This document shows, piece after piece, positions 1 through 9,566 of a DNA stretch of 64,000 nt. Where the stretch lies: the NCBI RefSeq assembly GCF_006517175.1, contig NZ_CP041186.1, positions 6,599,074 to 6,663,073 on the forward strand, given 5' to 3'. The notes under the pieces are model-generated. The model was given only the letters and a program-made list of their open reading frames with translations. It was not told where the DNA came from and did no database searches. The DNA is from Persicimonas caeni. GTDB taxonomy: Bacteria > Myxococcota_A > Bradymonadia > Bradymonadales > Bradymonadaceae. Within the stretch, counting starts at the first letter, position 1; each line of letters opens with the position of its first letter. Made by a program: the position numbers and the translations under genes.

Positions 1-50
1 CGAAGCAAAGGGCGTTCCAACGCTTGCAGAAGCGCGGGCAGGATGGGTCT

Positions 51-66
51 GACTGACTGGTCAGTC
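51..66. promoter_or_regulatory. TetR-type operator-like palindrome
   Basis: A perfect 7-bp inverted repeat, GACTGAC-TG-GTCAGTC, with a 2-bp spacer. This is the classic form of a TetR/AcrR-family operator. It lies beyond the 3' end of the kinase gene, so it probably controls a gene to the left of the window. The regulator is not in view. Confidence 0.45.
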
Positions 67-173
67 GGTATTGGATGAAAAAGTGTCCAGAAGTGGAGCA
101 AGCGCAACGCGGCGCCGGATGTGACGCCGCGGGCTATGAAAGACGCTCGAGAGCGTCGAAGAAGGGGGGAGAC

Positions 174-2042
174 TCAGGGCGCAATGAGCATGCGCGGACT
201 GTTGTCTTCCTTTTTCTCTGCCTTTTTTGTCGTGGTCTTTTCGGTCGTCGACGGTGACGACTTCTCCTCGCGTTTTTCGGTGCGCTCTTTGCGGCGCGGG
301 GGACGCTTGGAGGTTCGGCGCACGGTCTTCTTTCGGTCGAGATCGACGGTGAGCTCGGAGTCGCTGTCCGGGCTGACGGTGATCTCCTTGCTCTGGTAAC
401 CGCGTCGGCGTAGTTCGACGTCGACCGGGTCCTCGTCACCGGGTTCGAAGGTCAGCGCGACTGGAGCGGTGCCGAGTTTCTCGGAGCCGCGATACACGGC
501 CGCTCCCTCGGGCGACGAGTTGATGGTGATCTTGACCGGCTCGGGCTTGGTCGCAGCAGCGGGAGCCTCGTCACCTTCGGCGTTAGCGGCCTCGTCCGCC
601 TCTTCGTCTGCTGCCGGATCGGCGGCCTCGTCTTTCTCGTCGGTTGCCGCGGCAGCCAACGCTCCGGGTTCGGCCGGTCCGGCTGCTTCGGCCCCTTTAT
701 CCAACTCACCATCCAACTCACCGGCCTCAGCCGACGCGACCGCCGCGTCGTCGTTCTGATCCTCGGATAGCTTGGTCGTGAGCAGCCATGCGGCGACTCC
801 TCCGAGCAACAGCACGGCCAATCCCAGGATGACCAGCGCTTTGACGCCCCGGTTGCCGATCCCCGCCTCTTGGATCGCCACTTCGGTCGAGCGGGCCATC
901 TGGTTGGTGGGGCCCTGGGGGGAGCGGGCGCGCATCGATGGGTGAGTTCCTGACAGGTCGGCGCTCTGGTCGGCGGGCACGCCTCCCTGTTGCATTTGCG
1001 CGTACCCCTGTTGGGTGTTGCCGTACAGCTGACCCGTGGTCGGCTGATTCATCTGCCCGGTACGGCTGTTCATGATGCGCGAGTTGCTATCCAACGTGCC
1101 GGCTTCGGCCAACCGCGATGTGGGCATGTCGGCGCTGAGGACCGGAACCGACGCCGGGTCCACCTCGGCCAGCGCATCGGCAAACTCCTCGGCGTTGGCG
1201 AAGCGTTGGTTGTGGTCGATATGCAGCGCTCGGGCGATGACCGGCCCCAGGGGGCTGTCGAGCAGCGCGTTGGGCAGGTCGAGTTCGCCCATCGAGTGCG
1301 CTTTGACGCAGCGAAGCGGGTGCATCTCGTCGACAACGGCTTTGCCGGTGAGCGCCTCTACCAAGATCAAGCCCATCTGGTAGACGTCGAAGGCCGGCGA
1401 GACAATCTGCGCCTCGATATACTCCGGAGAGAGGTACTGGGGCGTTCCCAGAATCTCGCCGGTGGCGGTCAAGCGGCCTTCACGGGCGTCGCGGATGTGG
1501 GCGATGCCGAAGTCGACGATGCGCAGCGACTCGGTGCGCTCGCCGGGGTTGGCCAGAAAGAGGTTCGACGGCTTGAGGTCCTTGTGCACGATCCCGAGCT
1601 TGTGCGCCTCGCCGAGGGCCTCGAGACAGTCCACAAAGAGGGGAAGGGCACGCTTCGGATCCATCGAGCCTTTATCAAAGATCTGCTCTTCGAGGTCGTG
1701 ACCCGACAGCAGTTCCATCACGATGAACGGGATATCGCGCCGCTCGCCGATGAGCCCGAAGTCGAAGATGTTGACCACGTTCGAGTGCTGGATCTTGGCC
1801 GCCAGCTTCGCCTCGCGCTTGAAGCGCGCCAGGATATTCTGCTGGGCGTTCGGATCGGTGGTCGAAGCGTGCAGGTTCAGGAACTTGATCGCGACCGGAC
1901 GCTCGATATTGGTATCGAACGCCTCGAAAACCTGAGCGAAACCGCCGGCCCCCAGATGGCGCGTGATCTCGTAGCGGCCCTGGATAACCGTACCGCTCTT
2001 AATCTGAATGTCGTGGATACGGATCGTTGTTTGGTCGCTCAT
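174..2042 (-). CDS. Transmembrane Ser/Thr protein kinase with PEGA domain
   Basis: Hanks-type protein kinase of 622 aa. The N-terminal cytoplasmic kinase domain (about residues 20-290) shows the glycine loop LGAGGFAQV, the ATP-binding Lys in AIKFL, a catalytic loop reading VHKDLKPSN (HKD in place of the usual HRD), DFG, and SPE. A Gln/Pro/Ser-rich juxtamembrane stretch leads to one transmembrane helix near residues 400-421. It is followed by an Asp/Glu/Ala-rich linker and a PEGA domain (about 500-567, motif INSSPEGAAVY) that would lie outside the membrane. The tail is Lys/Arg/Thr-rich. PEGA domains are thought to bind surface or periplasmic ligands, so it is likely a sensor kinase; the substrate is unknown. 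It is divergent from the ferritin-like gene at 2248. Confidence 0.92.
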   Translation of the reverse strand: MSDQTTIRIHDIQIKSGTVIQGRYEITRHLGAGGFAQVFEAFDTNIERPVAIKFLNLHASTTDPNAQQNILARFKREAKLAAKIQHSNVVNIFDFGLIGERRDIPFIVMELLSGHDLEEQIFDKGSMDPKRALPLFVDCLEALGEAHKLGIVHKDLKPSNLFLANPGERTESLRIVDFGIAHIRDAREGRLTATGEILGTPQYLSPEYIEAQIVSPAFDVYQMGLILVEALTGKAVVDEMHPLRCVKAHSMGELDLPNALLDSPLGPVIARALHIDHNQRFANAEEFADALAEVDPASVPVLSADMPTSRLAEAGTLDSNSRIMNSRTGQMNQPTTGQLYGNTQQGYAQMQQGGVPADQSADLSGTHPSMRARSPQGPTNQMARSTEVAIQEAGIGNRGVKALVILGLAVLLLGGVAAWLLTTKLSEDQNDDAAVASAEAGELDGELDKGAEAAGPAEPGALAAAATDEKDEAADPAADEEADEAANAEGDEAPAAATKPEPVKITINSSPEGAAVYRGSEKLGTAPVALTFEPGDEDPVDVELRRRGYQSKEITVSPDSDSELTVDLDRKKTVRRTSKRPPRRKERTEKREEKSSPSTTEKTTTKKAEKKEDNSPRMLIAP

Positions 2043-2247
2043 CAGAGCCCCGAAAATGCGTCATACTAGCTTTAAGATGATTCCCGGATACATGTTACTT
2101 GGAGTAAGAGTCAAATGCTAGCGTTTTAACGGATTTTTGAACCTCCGGATGCGCGCGTGTGCGAGACGTGGTTGAAATACCCGCCGTTTTCTGTAGCATC
2201 CCGCCATACTGAGTGGATACTAACTTTGACCAAGTTGAGGAAGTAAA

Positions 2248-2847
2248 ATGCGCGAACGACTCAAGACGTTGCTCGAGGCGATCACCGACGATGTGCAGAC
2301 CGAGGTCGTCTGGCTCAATACGCTGTCGCTTCTCGAATATATCGGTGCCCGCAAAATCGGTAAGACGATGTGCCAGAGCCACCCATCGGCGGTCGTGCTC
2401 GACCACTGGGCCGACGAGACTCGCCACGCCTATGCGTTCAAGCGCCTGTGCGAAGAGCTCAACGGCGGAGAGTGCGACGAATACTTGGCCCACGACTCGG
2501 CCATCAGCTTTTTCCAGAAGCTCGATGAGAGCGCGAGCAAGTGGGTGACCGAGGCGACCGGTGAGGACGACCCTCGTCAGAACTACCTGCTGGTGACCAC
2601 GCTCATCGAGCGTCGCGCGATGATGGTCTACCCGCTATACCGCGCGGCGACCTCCCACGACATCGTGCGCGACGAGTTGCAGGCGATCATCGTCGAAGAG
2701 CAGGACCACCGGGTCGAAATCGAGGAGCGCGCCATCGCTCACCTCGAAGCAAGGGGGGTCGATATCGAAGCCGCCTTCGCCCTCGAAGAGGACCTGTTCG
2801 GCAGTCTTTTGACGGCGATGGCGATGGAGATCGGCGTCGAGCTGTGA
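2248..2847 (+). CDS. Ferritin-like (diiron-type) protein
   Basis: A 199-aa, strongly helical acidic protein. Two spaced ExxH motifs, ETRH (about residue 62) and EQDH (about 153), plus extra Glu residues in the flanking helices, give the four-helix diiron pattern of the ferritin-like superfamily. No signal peptide is seen, so it is probably cytoplasmic. ATG 2248 has a good upstream GAGGAAG. Possible roles are iron or oxidant handling or a diiron oxidase; nothing in the sequence decides between them. It is transcribed divergently from the kinase and sits before the lipoprotein gene at 2950. Confidence 0.6.
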   Translation: MRERLKTLLEAITDDVQTEVVWLNTLSLLEYIGARKIGKTMCQSHPSAVVLDHWADETRHAYAFKRLCEELNGGECDEYLAHDSAISFFQKLDESASKWVTEATGEDDPRQNYLLVTTLIERRAMMVYPLYRAATSHDIVRDELQAIIVEEQDHRVEIEERAIAHLEARGVDIEAAFALEEDLFGSLLTAMAMEIGVEL

Positions 2848-2949
2848 GACGGCGGGTCAGGCGGGCGAGGGAGTGCGTAGCATTGCGGCAACGATTTTGT
2901 CATACTTCTGCGAAGTTCGAGATATCTACCGATTGAGGGTTCCGAGACG

Positions 2950-4788
2950 ATGACGACCCGACTTGCCGTACGCCGCGCATCCGGTGCGCTTCTGCTGTCG
3001 TGTGTGATTGCGTGTTCCAGCGCCGGGTGTGAGTCCGGCACCGACCAGAAGGACGAGCCGCACCGCCAAGTCGACCCGTCGGATACCGCCGGGCTCGACG
3101 GAAGCGACGATACCGCTTTCGACACGTCCTCCCGCGACGCCGCCGACGGCAGCCAGGCAAGCGACGCCGAGCAGGATGCGACCGACGACGGTGTCCCCGA
3201 GTACGCGCTGTCGGCGGCCCCCTACACGACCCTGCAGGGACTGTGGGCACCGCGCGCCCTCTCAGACGCAGCCAAGAGCGCCATGGGCGGCGAAATCGGC
3301 GTGACCGACATCGCGCGGTTTGCCGACTACGATATCGGCGTACAATTCGAGGCTGGAAAGCCGTGGGTGATTCACGGGGAGCTTGCGCCGGGATTTCGCC
3401 AAGGCAGCGGCGGTGAGCGCAGCAGTCTGCTCTACTTCTGGGAGGCGGCCGACCCCCAGATGATCGACGAGGAGTCGCCGATTCGCTTCGCGGGGACCAC
3501 TATCGCGCCGATGGGGAGCACGTATCGGCCGCAGAGCCACCTCATCGCGCAGGTCTTCGAGTCGCAGGTGCGAAGCGCGCGGCGTATCAGCGAGGCGAGT
3601 GGCAGGCCGTTCGACTTCGCGTTCATCGCCGGCGACATGACGGACGGCGGCCAAGAAAACGAGCTTGCCTGGACCATCGACATCTTGGCCGGCGGCGTCA
3701 TCGACCCCGACTCGGGCGTCGACGACGACCCGGTGCCGGGACCCGGCAACGACTTCGGCGACCCGTTTCGCTCACCGGGCATCGGGGTGCCTTGGTACCC
3801 GGCCGTCGGCAACCACGAAACCCTCTACATGGGGACCTTCCCGGCGACCGACGCGGTCCAGGAGGCCGCGGTGGGTGACCAAGTCATCGACTTTACCGAC
3901 GATCTGCCCCTTCTGCGCAATATCGACACCGCCTCGAATGGATTTCGCGACGGCTCGACTCCCCACGGCGACGTGGTGACGGGCGGTACGACGCCGCCCG
4001 ACCCCAAACGACGCATCCTCGATCTGGGCCAAGTCTTGTCGGCCCTGCAAGCGGGCGGCGGCGAGCCCGTTGGCCACGGCATCGACGACAACAACGTCTT
4101 CGAAGAACTCGGCTACTACAGCTTTCATCCCATTCCGGGAAAGCCGGTTCGTTTTATCGTCATCAACACCCTGCTGCGTAATCTTCCCACGGCGCTGGGC
4201 GGCATCAGCCGCACCCAGTTCGAGTGGGTGGAAGACGAGCTGAAGAGCGCCCAGCGAAACGGCGAGCTCGTCATCGTCGGTAGTCACCACCGGGCCTCGG
4301 ACTTCGGGCCGGTGAGCGTGGTCAGCGGCGGTGAGTTCAAGTCGCTGTTGGCTTCGTATGACAACGTCGTGTTGCACGTGGCCGGCCACGGCCATCACAA
4401 CGCCAAGAAGCTGGTGCGCCCCAGCGGCTCGCACGACCCCGAGCAGGGCTACTGGGAGATCATGTGCTCGTCGACGGTCGACTTCCCGATGCAGTCACGC
4501 ATCATCGAGCTGGTCTACGAGGGCGCCGGCTACCTGTCCGTCTACGTGACCAACATGGAGCAAAACGCCGCCGACGGCACACTGGCGCGTTGGGCGCTCG
4601 ATTTGGCCGTGGCTCGCAAGTTCTTCGTCAACCGCTCATACCGTGACAAGTGGGCGGAAGGGCTCGATACGATGAACCTGTTGCTGCGCTTCAAGCTCAC
4701 CTCCAAGATCACGCAGGCCATCGAGGCCGAGGAGTGGCCTACGCGCGTCGAGTCGGAAGAGACTCTGCAGCAGTTGTCCGGTCCCTGA
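2950..4788 (+). CDS. Calcineurin-like metallophosphoesterase lipoprotein
   Basis: A 612-aa secreted lipoprotein. The signal peptide ends in a lipobox-like run with Cys (SSAGC, about residue 26), followed by an Asp/Ser-rich linker to about residue 85. The catalytic part carries the metallophosphoesterase metal-binding motifs in order: GDMTDGG, GNHET, SHH and the C-terminal GHGHHN. The usual first D-x-H motif is not evident, so the fold is probably a diverged TIGR03767-like or PhoD-like branch. It is predicted to hydrolyse phosphoesters at the cell surface or in the periplasm. The gene stands alone and ends 21 bp before the convergent HAD gene. Confidence 0.8.
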   Translation: MTTRLAVRRASGALLLSCVIACSSAGCESGTDQKDEPHRQVDPSDTAGLDGSDDTAFDTSSRDAADGSQASDAEQDATDDGVPEYALSAAPYTTLQGLWAPRALSDAAKSAMGGEIGVTDIARFADYDIGVQFEAGKPWVIHGELAPGFRQGSGGERSSLLYFWEAADPQMIDEESPIRFAGTTIAPMGSTYRPQSHLIAQVFESQVRSARRISEASGRPFDFAFIAGDMTDGGQENELAWTIDILAGGVIDPDSGVDDDPVPGPGNDFGDPFRSPGIGVPWYPAVGNHETLYMGTFPATDAVQEAAVGDQVIDFTDDLPLLRNIDTASNGFRDGSTPHGDVVTGGTTPPDPKRRILDLGQVLSALQAGGGEPVGHGIDDNNVFEELGYYSFHPIPGKPVRFIVINTLLRNLPTALGGISRTQFEWVEDELKSAQRNGELVIVGSHHRASDFGPVSVVSGGEFKSLLASYDNVVLHVAGHGHHNAKKLVRPSGSHDPEQGYWEIMCSSTVDFPMQSRIIELVYEGAGYLSVYVTNMEQNAADGTLARWALDLAVARKFFVNRSYRDKWAEGLDTMNLLLRFKLTSKITQAIEAEEWPTRVESEETLQQLSGP

Positions 4789-4808
4789 AGTCGCCCACGT
4801 GGACGTCG

Positions 4809-5498
4809 TCAGCCCCACAGAAACTCGCGTGCGCTCGGGTCGGTGAGCGCCTCGACGCCGTGGTGCGCCCCGTACGAGAGCAACTCGTCGACGGTGGCGC
4901 CGCCGGTGGCCACCCCCAGGCATTCGGCGCCGATCGCCCGCGCGGCGGCGATGTCGCGGTCGGTATCCCCGATGACAATCACCCGACATCTCTCCAGCGC
5001 CATCCCGAGGCGCTCGGCGCCGCGCCGGGCGCCTGCGGCGATGAGCTCGGCGCGATCCTCGGCGTCACAGCCAAACCCGCCGAAGTCGAAGTGAGGGTTG
5101 AGCCCGCCACGTGCGAGCTTGATACGCGCGCCGCGCTCGATGTTGCCAGTGCCCAGCCCGATGGCCGCGTTCGTGCGCTCGCCGAGCGCGTCGAGCAGCT
5201 CGACCACACCCGAAAAGATGGTGTAGCCGTCGGCGGCATCGACAAACTCGGGCAGAAACCCCAGGTAAGCCTCGATGGCGGCCTCGATCGCCTCGTCGGT
5301 CGCCTCCAGTTGGGCGGCGACGAGTCCTTGGCGGGCGATGCTGCGATCGGTCATCCCCGCAAAGGAAAACTCGAGGTGATCACCCGGGCCGGCCAGATCG
5401 GCGAAGGCGCGCTCGAAAGCGCGACGCCCGGCGCCCGCCGTCGAGATGAGCGTGCCGTCGATGTCGAACAGGAAAATGCTGGGATGGGCTTGTGTCAT
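4809..5498 (-). CDS. HAD-family hydrolase (phosphoglycolate phosphatase-like)
   Basis: A 229-aa cytoplasmic HAD phosphatase. Motif I is FDIDGT near residue 11 (nucleophile and acid/base Asp), and motif IV is VIGDTDRDIAAA near residue 175. The helical cap inserted after motif I and the overall length match the phosphoglycolate phosphatase/beta-phosphoglucomutase subgroup. The substrate cannot be read from the sequence. It is convergent with the upstream metallophosphoesterase gene and divergent from the lipase-like gene at 5599. Confidence 0.82.
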   Translation of the reverse strand: MTQAHPSIFLFDIDGTLISTAGAGRRAFERAFADLAGPGDHLEFSFAGMTDRSIARQGLVAAQLEATDEAIEAAIEAYLGFLPEFVDAADGYTIFSGVVELLDALGERTNAAIGLGTGNIERGARIKLARGGLNPHFDFGGFGCDAEDRAELIAAGARRGAERLGMALERCRVIVIGDTDRDIAAARAIGAECLGVATGGATVDELLSYGAHHGVEALTDPSAREFLWG

Positions 5499-5598
5499 GA
5501 TAGTTCGTTGCGTTTTATGGGCAGGCTGGACGCGAGGTGTCGGTAATCGGTAACATCGCGCGTCGCGACGGTTTCAAGTGTTATAGGAGTCTCGAAGA

Positions 5599-7128
5599 AT
5601 GTTGAATGCCAGATTATTGCTTGTCTTGATTCTTGGATGCAGCGCAGCTTTGGTCGGTTGCGGTGACGATTCGGGGAACGGTCAGTCCAACGCACTCCAA
5701 GATACCGACATCAGCGCAGATGCCGGCGATGTCTCCGAAGACGCGCTCGGTGACGGCGGCCACGATGGCGACGTCGGCGAAGACAGCGACGCGGATGCGC
5801 CGAGCTGTGAGGCGTTCCCGGCCCCTGAGATTGCCGGCACGACCGAGACCGACACGTTGGCCAACGCCCCGGCGCGTTGCGGCCAGCCGTCACACACGTG
5901 GATCGAAGACCCCCGCCTTGGCGAGGTGACCCAGATCGGCGTCGAGAAGGATTTTCCCGCCGCGTTCATCGAGGGCATCCTCTCCAGTGAGAATATCAAC
6001 GCGCCGCGCGAGATCGCCCACGATGCGCGGGTGGTTCAGTACGCCTACATGACTCAAGATCGCGGCCAATTGGTCGAGGCGAGCGCGATGGTGGCGTTCC
6101 CGACCGATCGTCAGCCCGGCGCCGAGCCCCGAGAAGTTCTGTTGTTGCTTCACGGCACCACCGGCTTCACCGACGCATGTGCGCCGTCGTCCGACCTGGC
6201 ATCGCAGGGGCTGGCCGCGCTGCTCGCCTCCTTTGGTTATATGGTCGTCGCCCCCGACTATATCGGCCTGAAAGGCTTTGCGGATCCGACCGGATTTCTG
6301 CACCCGTACTTGGTGGGGCAGTCGACGGCGATTTCGTCGCTCGACGCCGTGCGCGCCGCTGCCAACTTGCCGTCGGATAAGCGTGGCGACTGGTGTCTGA
6401 AGCCCGAGGTCGTCGCCTTTGGCGGCTCGCAGGGCGGCCACGCGGCGCTGTGGGTCGATCGCCTCGCGCCGTATTATGCCCGTGAGTTGGAGCTGCTCGG
6501 CTCGGTGGCCACCGTGCCCCCGGCGGACATGCTCGGCCAGATGGACCGCGCGCTCGAGCAGTTCGTCAACGCCACGGGCAACACCGTGGCCTTCTTGGGG
6601 ACCACCGCCAGCTGGTACGGGGTCGAGGATCGCCTCGACGAGGTCTTCGTGTCTCCCTACGAGACCGATATCCCCGACGCGCTCGGCTCGACGTGTGACT
6701 TTGGCGACATCGCCCCGGACGTCTCCGACACCACGGACATCTTCCAGCAGGCCCTGGTCGACGCCGCGGTCGACGATACCCTCGGCTCGGTCGAGCCATG
6801 GGGGTGCATCACCGCCGAGAACGGGCTGACGACCACGTCGGTGCCGCGCTTGGAGCCGACGAGCGACTCGTACGGCGTGATGTTCGTGGTCGGCGAGAAC
6901 GACGAGCTGGTGCACACGCCCATCGAGCGCGACGCGTTCGTCGAGCTGTGTGATCAAGGCATGCAGATGGAGTTTCTGGAGTGCGCCGGCGCCGGCCACG
7001 GCGAGACGACGTTTTTCGCCATGCCCGAAATTCTCGACTTTGTCGACGCGCGCATCGATCGGGTGCAATTCGACGACGCGGCCGCTTGTCAGCTCACCTC
7101 GCCGACCACCTGTCGAGGCACGCAGTGA
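5599..7128 (+). CDS. Secreted alpha/beta-hydrolase lipoprotein (lipase-like)
   Basis: A 509-aa lipoprotein: signal peptide with lipobox ALVGC (Cys about residue 21), then a low-complexity Asp/Gly/Ala linker to about residue 70. The hydrolase domain shows the oxyanion region LLLHGTTG and the nucleophile elbow GGSQGG (Ser277). A C-terminal GAGHGE supplies the likely catalytic His, and an Asp lies in the GENDEL region. The arrangement resembles the secretory lipase family (LIP, PF03583). Several Cys residues probably form disulfides. It likely hydrolyses esters at the cell surface, as expected for a predatory or biomass-degrading bacterium. Confidence 0.78.
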   Translation: MLNARLLLVLILGCSAALVGCGDDSGNGQSNALQDTDISADAGDVSEDALGDGGHDGDVGEDSDADAPSCEAFPAPEIAGTTETDTLANAPARCGQPSHTWIEDPRLGEVTQIGVEKDFPAAFIEGILSSENINAPREIAHDARVVQYAYMTQDRGQLVEASAMVAFPTDRQPGAEPREVLLLLHGTTGFTDACAPSSDLASQGLAALLASFGYMVVAPDYIGLKGFADPTGFLHPYLVGQSTAISSLDAVRAAANLPSDKRGDWCLKPEVVAFGGSQGGHAALWVDRLAPYYARELELLGSVATVPPADMLGQMDRALEQFVNATGNTVAFLGTTASWYGVEDRLDEVFVSPYETDIPDALGSTCDFGDIAPDVSDTTDIFQQALVDAAVDDTLGSVEPWGCITAENGLTTTSVPRLEPTSDSYGVMFVVGENDELVHTPIERDAFVELCDQGMQMEFLECAGAGHGETTFFAMPEILDFVDARIDRVQFDDAAACQLTSPTTCRGTQ

Positions 7129-7238
7129 GGCGGCACTTGGCCCCTCGAGATGCCTCTTAGCCGGGAAGGGGGTAGACGCGCCCGTTCTGCTGTCGATATT
7201 CGAGTTTAAGGGATATCAACGACATCAGGGGGCAGAAC

Positions 7239-9149
7239 ATGGGCGTGCAGGGGCATCACTCTGTTGGTGGCGCTGTATCGAAAAACGCGGGGCGTTTGAT
7301 CGCGGCGGGGGCCGCGGTGGCGCTGATCTTGTTGTGCTGGGTGGCGGCGGCAGGTGCGCTGCCCCGAGGGATCGTCGCCGAGCGCTACGTCGAGGGGCTA
7401 GCGAACCCCACGGCGATGACCATCGCTCCCAGCGGGGACATCTTGGTCACCGAAAAGGGCGGGGAAGTGCGTCTGGTGCGCGACGGCAACCTCGTGGCGG
7501 GACCGGTGGTGCGCTTTTCGCCCACGGTCAAGGGCCAGGCCGGTCTGCTGGGCATCGACGTCTTCGACGACTTTGCCGAAAGCGGTCGGTTTATCGTCGC
7601 CTACACTCCTGCCTCCGATCCGACACGCATCTGGTTGTCACGGGCGCGAATGACCCCCGAGGGCGGGGAGGTGCTCGAGGATCCTTGGAAGGTCTTGCCC
7701 AACAACCCCGACTCAGATCGCAACTATGCCGGGCGTGTCGAGGTGGCCGACGGCCACATCTATGTCGGCCTGGGCGACCTGGGGCGGCACAACGAGGCCC
7801 AGAGCACACGCCGGCTTCCGGGCAGCATTCTTCGCTACAACCTCGACGGCACGGTTCCCGCCGACAACCCCTTTGGGACGGCGGTGTATGCCTATGGGTT
7901 TCGCAACCCGCAGGGCTTCGAGACCGTCGGGGACGGCACGCTGTGGGTGGTCGACAGCGGCGAGACCGAACACGATGAAATCAGCCGCGTGGTCGCCGGC
8001 GGCAACTACGGTTGGCCGGTTGTCATTGGCCACTGCGACAATTACCCGCTGACCGAGGTGTGCGACGAGACCTCGTTGCTCGACCCTCACTACGAATTTC
8101 GTTGGCAGACGAGGGTGACCGGCGTGGCCGGTTATCGCGAGGGGCTGATGCCCGCGTTGCGCGGCAGCGTCTTTGTCACCGGGCGCCGCTACGGGGAGTT
8201 GCACCGACTGGTCTCCACCGCCGATGGCCGCCGTCTCGAGTTGGCCGTGCCCTTTTTCGTCTTGCCGGGCTCGGAGCCTCAGGCCGGCTTGGTCGACGTG
8301 AAGGTCGGGACCGACGGCGCGCTCTACGTGCTGGTCGGCGATACGCCCGCAGGTCAGATCTTGCGCATCGCCCCGCGCGAAGACGTGCTCGACCAGAACG
8401 CCATCCTCGAAGAGGGGACCGAGCTGCGGCCCGCCGATACTCCGGTGTGCACGGTCAGCCAAGTGGACGCGGCGGTGCCTTGGTCGCAGGGCGCGCTGCT
8501 CGTCATTTGCCTGGTGCTGCTCGTCTGGGCGCTTCGCCGCCGAGAGGTCCCGCGCGCAGTCACCATTTGCGCCTGCCTGCTGGCCGTGCTCACGCTGTGG
8601 AGCGCCAAGGTCCACGCCCAGGAGGCGCGCTGGGGCGTCAAAGCCGGCGCCAACGTGGCCACCGTCAGCGGAGACGATGTCGTCACCGCCAGCCTCGCGC
8701 CCGGCGTCACCGCGGGCGTAGCCTCACGCTTCGAGTTCAACGAGTATCTGGCCGTGGCGCCCGAGCTTATCTACGCCTGGAAAGGCACCGGGATCGACAG
8801 CGTCGACGACCGACACCTGTCTCATCACCTGACCCTGCCGGTCTTCATGGAGGGCAGGCTCAATTTCGGCTGGATCGAGCCGCGTCTGACGGCCGGCCCG
8901 GCGGCTACGCTGGTGTTGAGCGCGCGCACCGGTGACCAAATCATGACCGACCGGCTCAATCGTTGGGGCTTCGCCGTGGCGGGAGGGCTGGGGGCCGACT
9001 TTGGCTTCGGCAGCGGGATGATGACCGTCGATGCGCGCTTCGAGCGCGGGCTGACAGAGGTGTACGACGACAGAGCCACGCCGCACTACATTCGTACGCC
9101 GGAGAACTACAACAACGTGGCCTATCTACTTGTCGGGTATCTCTTCTAA
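7239..9149 (+). CDS. Glucose/sorbosone dehydrogenase-like propeller fused to a PorT-type outer-membrane barrel
   Basis: A 636-aa protein with two halves. Residues 1-45 are a signal segment. About 45-400 is a six-bladed beta-propeller of the PQQ-dependent glucose/sorbosone dehydrogenase type (motifs GFRNPQGF, GGNYGWP). Residues about 412-437 are a C-terminal-anchor-like segment: a preceding Cys, a hydrophobic helix, then RRRE. Directly after this, residues about 440-460 read as a second signal peptide ending VHA-Q. Residues 461-636 are a beta-barrel of the porin/PorT type with an aromatic C-terminus (YLLVGYLF). It looks like two formerly separate exported proteins in one frame. ATG 7239 follows AGGGGGC. 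Confidence 0.8.
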   Translation: MGVQGHHSVGGAVSKNAGRLIAAGAAVALILLCWVAAAGALPRGIVAERYVEGLANPTAMTIAPSGDILVTEKGGEVRLVRDGNLVAGPVVRFSPTVKGQAGLLGIDVFDDFAESGRFIVAYTPASDPTRIWLSRARMTPEGGEVLEDPWKVLPNNPDSDRNYAGRVEVADGHIYVGLGDLGRHNEAQSTRRLPGSILRYNLDGTVPADNPFGTAVYAYGFRNPQGFETVGDGTLWVVDSGETEHDEISRVVAGGNYGWPVVIGHCDNYPLTEVCDETSLLDPHYEFRWQTRVTGVAGYREGLMPALRGSVFVTGRRYGELHRLVSTADGRRLELAVPFFVLPGSEPQAGLVDVKVGTDGALYVLVGDTPAGQILRIAPREDVLDQNAILEEGTELRPADTPVCTVSQVDAAVPWSQGALLVICLVLLVWALRRREVPRAVTICACLLAVLTLWSAKVHAQEARWGVKAGANVATVSGDDVVTASLAPGVTAGVASRFEFNEYLAVAPELIYAWKGTGIDSVDDRHLSHHLTLPVFMEGRLNFGWIEPRLTAGPAATLVLSARTGDQIMTDRLNRWGFAVAGGLGADFGFGSGMMTVDARFERGLTEVYDDRATPHYIRTPENYNNVAYLLVGYLF

Positions 9150-9176
9150 GACAGAAGCAAGTAAGGCAGAAGCAAG

Positions 9177-9203
9177 ACGCCGGCGCAGAGCATGCGCCGG
9201 CGT
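9177..9203. terminator. Hairpin between convergent genes
   Basis: A perfect 11-bp inverted repeat (ACGCCGGCGCA / TGCGCCGGCGT) with a 5-nt loop, lying between the fusion gene and trxA. It has no T-run, but its position suits a bidirectional terminator. Confidence 0.55.
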
Positions 9204-9215
9204 TGATCTAGCTCG

Positions 9216-9566
9216 TCACGCTTCGTCTTCTTCGGCCACTTCCACCAGCTGCTCGAACATCTCTTCGAGCTGGCTGCGCGACACGTTGCCGGTCAACCGG
9301 CGAAGCACATGCCCCTTGTGGAAGAAAATCAGCGTCGGGACCGCTTGGATGCGGTGCTCGTTGGCGAGGTGGGTGTTGGAGTCGATATCGACCTTGCCGA
9401 CTTTGACTTGGCCGTCGTATTCGGCGGCCAACTCGTCGACCAGGGGCGACAGTGCCTTACACGGGCCACACCACTCGGCCCAAAAGTCGACGACCACAGG
9501 CAGGTCCGATTCGAGAACTTCTGCTTCGAAATTGTCGGTCGTCAACTCGATAGCGTCGTTGCTCAT
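9216..9566 (-). CDS. trxA: Thioredoxin
   Basis: A 116-aa cytoplasmic thioredoxin with the canonical active site WCGPCK near residue 33. It also has the upstream Asp of VVDFWAEW, the cis-Pro loop VPTLIFF and the following GxxxxxLTG. No signal peptide is present. It reduces protein disulfides using NADPH and thioredoxin reductase. The C-terminal extension is acidic and slightly longer than E. coli TrxA (109 aa). A second thioredoxin elsewhere in the genome cannot be excluded, so the symbol is by function. Confidence 0.93.
   Translation of the reverse strand: MSNDAIELTTDNFEAEVLESDLPVVVDFWAEWCGPCKALSPLVDELAAEYDGQVKVGKVDIDSNTHLANEHRIQAVPTLIFFHKGHVLRRLTGNVSRSQLEEMFEQLVEVAEEDEA

Noticed and set aside
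990-2069. 359-codon plus-strand frame under the first kinase
   Set aside because: Shadow frame; the minus strand has complete kinase motifs.
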